A program made the translations under genes and the position numbers. Shown piece after piece: positions 25,187 through 28,192 of a stretch of 28,192 nucleotides of DNA. Under the pieces are notes generated by a model. The model searched no databases and was not told where the DNA came from. It worked only from the letters and a program-made list of their open reading frames with translations. Source of the DNA: JBLHKW01 sp047618565 (GTDB taxonomy: Bacteria > Planctomycetota > UBA1135 > GCA-002686595); assembly GCA_047618565.1 (NCBI GenBank), contig JBLHKW010000060.1, positions 1 to 28,192 on the forward strand, in the 5' to 3' direction. Every line of letters begins with the position of its first letter. Position 1 is the stretch's first letter.

Positions 25187-25398
25187 GCTACTTCTCCGGT
25201 GTGTGGGGTCTGCGAGCTGACCCCCACGAGGGGCGGTCAGTGAAATACGGTGATTGCGTATATATTGGTATATCAACAAGGGTGGCCCCTCGGGGGGTGT
25301 TTCGGGCGGATCCCGAAATACAGAAATCCCCTGGAATCCGCCAAAGGCCCGATGACCCGCGCCGACCGGGTAATGAGACCGTCAAGCCGGGGCCTCCC
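25187..25398 (-). promoter_or_regulatory. Upstream region with AT-rich palindrome and stem-loop
   Basis: This 212-bp gap lies between two minus-strand genes. Near 25258-25274 is an AT-rich patch unusual for the GC-rich window, containing ATATATTGGTATAT, which has dyad symmetry and could be an operator or a -10 region (TATATA on the minus strand). A convincing -35 was not found. Further upstream TTTCGGG (25300-25306) and CCCGAAA (25312-25318) form a perfect 7-bp stem with a 5-nt loop; no T-run follows, so it may be regulatory or a weak terminator for the propeller gene ending at 25399. Confidence 0.4.
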
Positions 25399-28164
25399 CT
25401 ATTGCCCGATCACCATCTGAAGCCCGTTGGACAGGGCGAGCCCCTGGACCATGGACGGATCGCGTGCGATGGCCTGAAAAAACCACTGGCGACCGAGCAA
25501 CGCGGCGTTTTCCGGAAGCTGGAACGGGAAGCTCGCCTCACCGTTCCCATCGAGGCGCGTGCGCGTGCGTGCATACAGACCGTGCCGCTGAACCAGGAGC
25601 GTGCCGCCCGCGAACGGGACGGACGCCTGACGGTCGCGCTGGAGTAGCCATGCGAGTCGACCCGCACTACCGCCGGTCACGTCGAACTGCACCGTGTTGC
25701 CGAGGTTGGCGATGGAGATGGAGTCCAGGCTCAGGACGTTCGCGCCCCCGAGCCCCGTGCCGTACGGGGTGATGCTACCGGCGTCGAGCGCCTCGATCTC
25801 GTAGTCCCAGATACCACGGCCGTAGGTGCCGTAGCGAATGCGATTGAGTGCGGGCACCGCCTCGACCGACCAGTACAGGGTCGACGGAGCGTCGTTCTCC
25901 ATGATGTCGACCCAGACCTCGAGGTCCCGACGCCAGCGGTAGGCACCGATCTCGGTCGCCGCATAGATGTCGCCCGTCCCGTCCTTGGCATAGGTCAGGT
26001 CGTAGGTCAGCGTCGACGGTAATCCGTCGATGAGCGGCTGCCACGTCACGCCGCCGTCGAGCGTGCGACGCACGCCGGGCTCGCTGTAACCAGAACCACC
26101 CACCACGGCCTCGAGCGCGTCCGTCGGATGAACTGCCAGCGCACTGCCGTAGAAGTAGTGCGAGTTCGCGCCGTTGGTCGCTGACTCGGTCCACGTCACC
26201 CCGCGGTCGGTCGACGACCACATGCGCCCGATATCGTTGACCGCGTAGGCGCGCTGGGGGTCAGTCGGGGCGAAGGCCATGGCCGAGAGATAGCTCCCCG
26301 CCCCCCCGAAGCTCTGGGCCGAATGCTGGACCGGGTTCCAGTTGTTGGTGTTCACACGCGTGTAGCGGTAGAGCTCGCGCGCCAGGAAGAAGAAGGCCGT
26401 CGTGTCGAGCGGATCCGCGACAACCGGCGGCAACCAGAGATTGTTCGTCCCGACCGGGAAGTCCTCGAAGCGCAGGCTAGGCCCGGTCTCACCCTCTTGC
26501 ACAAGAATGAAGCCGGGATAGGTCGAGTAGACCAGCCCGTGCGTTCCGTCGCCCGACGTCAGGTGACCGTAGTCTCCACTGATGAGCTGGTTCATCGATG
26601 TCGACGGTCCCGGCCCCGACGGAGGCTGCCGCATCCCGCGCTGGTAACCCTGGTCCTGTGTACCGCCGACGATGCGGTCCGGATTCAGACTCGAGGTGTA
26701 GGTCGAGTAGAACTGGCCGACGCCCAGCCCGAGGCTCGTCAGATTGAGGACGGTCAGCCCCGCATCGCGCGTAACGTAGAGCCCACCGTCGGTGCAGATG
26801 TAACCGTAATCGTAGTCCGATCCACCCGCATCCTTGATCACGTCCATCCCGCGGATGTCCGCGTGCAGCTTGGTGTTCGGGCTGTTGTAGTAGGCGCCCC
26901 AGGTGTTGACGATCTGGTGCGTCAGCCCGCCGTCCAGGGAGCGGTGCGCCTCGACGCCACCGAAGATCACGGCCATGGGATCCGTCGGGAACGCGTGCAT
27001 CGTGCCCCAGTAGTCACCGAGATTGGATTGCACAAGCTGCGTCGTCACGCCCGCGTCGTCGGATCGGTAGAGGTTCCACTGGCCCGCGATCCTCAGGGTC
27101 ACGTAGAGCGTCGGGCTGCCCGCCTCGGAGCCGCTGATGTAACCCTCTGTCGCGGTCGTGTCGATCACGCTCTGCTGCATGAACGTCGCACCGCCGTCCA
27201 CCGAGCGCCGTATCCGACCGCGATGGACCGTGTAGACCGTGCTCGACGCTTCCGGACCGGTCTGCGGCACCCACATGTCACTGGTGCCATTCGTGATGCT
27301 GACCCAGCGCTGGGCGAAGGTCCGGCCACCGTCCGTCGATGCGAGCAAGGCGAGCTTGGTCCCACCGGAGACGTTGCGGCTGCCCAACAGCAGGATCGTG
27401 TGCGCGGCGTCGTCGAGAACAGCCATGCGCCGGATGCTCTGTTGCGAACCGAGACCATCGGCGGTCACCCAGGTCGCCCCGTCGTCGCGGCTCGTGTACA
27501 CGATCCTCCCGCGCCGGATAACGATCACCTCGGGTTCGCCAGGCGCCTCGGGCGGCAGGATCGAGACCTCGTCGACACCGCCCCAGAGGTGATCGGACAG
27601 TGGCGTCCACTCTGTCCCGTCGAGGTTGCCGCGCCACACGCCTCCGAGGGCGGTCCCCACGTACAGCTTGCGGACACCGTCGAGCTGATAGCCCATCGCC
27701 GCGCAGCGCACATGCCCGGCCTGGTTGCGGCTTCCGATCTCCTGCCATTGTCCCGCCGGTGTCTCTCCGCCGATGGCGGCTGTGCCTCCGGATCCCGCAG
27801 GCCCGTTCAACGCTGCCCTGCTGGCCGAGCGCCGGTTGCGCCGCCAGAGAGCGCGCGCCTGGTTCTCGCTCTCGATCGCCCGCCAATCCGTCCCGGACTC
27901 GGCGCGGTGCATCTCCTCGATCCACGCTTCGCGCTCGATCTGCTTGCGTTCCTCGGCGTCACCGTCGAGTCCGCGCTCGGTGGGCTGTGGAAGGAGCGAC
28001 TCGCGCGCCTGCGGCTCCGGACCGGCAGGCGCCGTGCATGCAGCTGCGATCGAGACCAGGGACAGGGCTAGCCCGAATAATTCATGAAGACGCGGCCCAA
28101 ACGCGACGACCGGCCGGCTTCGCCGTCCTTTCGGCTTCTGGCGGCACTTCTCGCGCGTTGGCAT
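25399..28164 (-). CDS. Asp-box (BNR) propeller lipoprotein, sortilin/GH74-like
   Basis: The 921-aa product has a basic N-terminus, then LFGLALSLVSIAAAC, a lipoprotein-type signal with Cys near residue 43. An acidic, Arg-rich stretch to about residue 120 is probably a linker. From there repeated propeller blades carry at least eight Asp-box motifs between about 222 and 705, such as SRDDGATW, STDGGRTF, SVDGGATF, SLDGGLTH, STDRGVTW and TLDGGVTW. VGGTQDQGYQRG, YGTYGRGIWDYEI and ATEIGAYRWRR are typical of VPS10/sortilin-type and GH74-like proteins. No catalytic pair of a known glycosidase could be assigned, so binding rather than hydrolysis is possible. The last 110 residues form a separate beta-rich module ending DPSMVQGLALSNGLQ. 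The frame stays open to the window edge, so a start upstream of 28192 is not excluded. Confidence 0.85.
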   Translation of the reverse strand: MPTREKCRQKPKGRRSRPVVAFGPRLHELFGLALSLVSIAAACTAPAGPEPQARESLLPQPTERGLDGDAEERKQIEREAWIEEMHRAESGTDWRAIESENQARALWRRNRRSASRAALNGPAGSGGTAAIGGETPAGQWQEIGSRNQAGHVRCAAMGYQLDGVRKLYVGTALGGVWRGNLDGTEWTPLSDHLWGGVDEVSILPPEAPGEPEVIVIRRGRIVYTSRDDGATWVTADGLGSQQSIRRMAVLDDAAHTILLLGSRNVSGGTKLALLASTDGGRTFAQRWVSITNGTSDMWVPQTGPEASSTVYTVHRGRIRRSVDGGATFMQQSVIDTTATEGYISGSEAGSPTLYVTLRIAGQWNLYRSDDAGVTTQLVQSNLGDYWGTMHAFPTDPMAVIFGGVEAHRSLDGGLTHQIVNTWGAYYNSPNTKLHADIRGMDVIKDAGGSDYDYGYICTDGGLYVTRDAGLTVLNLTSLGLGVGQFYSTYTSSLNPDRIVGGTQDQGYQRGMRQPPSGPGPSTSMNQLISGDYGHLTSGDGTHGLVYSTYPGFILVQEGETGPSLRFEDFPVGTNNLWLPPVVADPLDTTAFFFLARELYRYTRVNTNNWNPVQHSAQSFGGAGSYLSAMAFAPTDPQRAYAVNDIGRMWSSTDRGVTWTESATNGANSHYFYGSALAVHPTDALEAVVGGSGYSEPGVRRTLDGGVTWQPLIDGLPSTLTYDLTYAKDGTGDIYAATEIGAYRWRRDLEVWVDIMENDAPSTLYWSVEAVPALNRIRYGTYGRGIWDYEIEALDAGSITPYGTGLGGANVLSLDSISIANLGNTVQFDVTGGSAGRLAWLLQRDRQASVPFAGGTLLVQRHGLYARTRTRLDGNGEASFPFQLPENAALLGRQWFFQAIARDPSMVQGLALSNGLQMVIGQ

Positions 28165-28191
28165 CCTCGACGACCCGTAAGGGTCGCCTCC
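28165..28191 (-). promoter_or_regulatory. Ribosome-binding region with stem-loop before the propeller lipoprotein start
   Basis: Reading the minus strand, GGAGG (28191-28187) is followed by a perfect hairpin CGACCC-TTAC-GGGTCG (28186-28171), then TCGAGG and the ATG at 28164. In a linear message GGAGG is too far from the ATG; if the hairpin folds, the effective gap is about 6 nt. The alternative is that GAGG next to the ATG is a chance match and the start lies outside the window. Confidence 0.35.
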
Positions 28192-28192
28192 G

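Noticed and set aside
26323..28071. 582-codon open frame antisense to the Asp-box gene
   Set aside because: No recognisable domain; the opposite strand has a lipoprotein signal and repeated Asp-boxes.
1..28192. tRNA, rRNA or CRISPR features
   Set aside because: No cloverleaf-like segment, conserved rRNA sequence or regularly spaced short repeat was seen on either strand by eye; a covariance-model search would be decisive.

Overview
The window is GC-rich with dense coding. It is most consistent with a heterotrophic Gram-negative-type bacterium, probably a planctomycete. The basis is inference: many secreted proteins with VCBS/FG-GAP and ASPIC/UnbV modules, Asp-box propellers, a DevB-type zwf-pgl-gnd operon, weak Shine-Dalgarno sites, and a beta-rich C-terminal module on the last gene that I associate with planctomycete exported proteins. 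No rRNA, tRNA, phage gene, CRISPR array or complete insertion sequence was seen.

Layout. Positions 1-2215 (minus strand): a BtpA-family TIM-barrel gene, cut by the window edge, translationally coupled (ATGA overlap) to an exported S10 serine carboxypeptidase. Positions 2487-5809 (plus): one large gene for an exported beta-propeller plus di-haem cytochrome c plus calcium-binding-repeat protein, broken by a 159-bp palindromic element flanked by TA duplications. Removing the element and one TA restores a single open frame. Positions 5870-7987: an alpha/beta-hydrolase lipoprotein gene (minus) diverging from a radical SAM/SPASM enzyme gene (plus). Positions 8000-14877: two large ASPIC/UnbV seven-repeat propeller proteins encoded head to head. 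One ends in a thioredoxin-like domain without its cysteines; the other starts with a membrane anchor and TPRs. Positions 14882-20176: an arylsulfotransferase-like lipoprotein gene overlapping a GT-C-type membrane glycosyltransferase gene (minus), diverging from a second GT-C-like membrane protein (plus). Positions 20268-23921: zwf-pgl-gnd, the full oxidative pentose phosphate branch with overlapping genes. Positions 24026-28164 (minus): an unrecognised exported 386-aa protein with its own AT-rich upstream region and a clear intrinsic terminator, preceded by a large Asp-box (sortilin/GH74-like) propeller lipoprotein.

How the genes relate: apart from the pentose phosphate operon, most genes act at or outside the cytoplasmic membrane. 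Lipoproteins, exported propellers, membrane glycosyltransferases and a possible sulfotransferase suggest cell-surface building or decoration and use of external polymers. No single well-known pathway ties them together. The most interesting items are the MITE-like element disrupting the cytochrome gene, the head-to-head ASPIC/UnbV pair, and the sulfotransferase-like/GT-C coupled pair.
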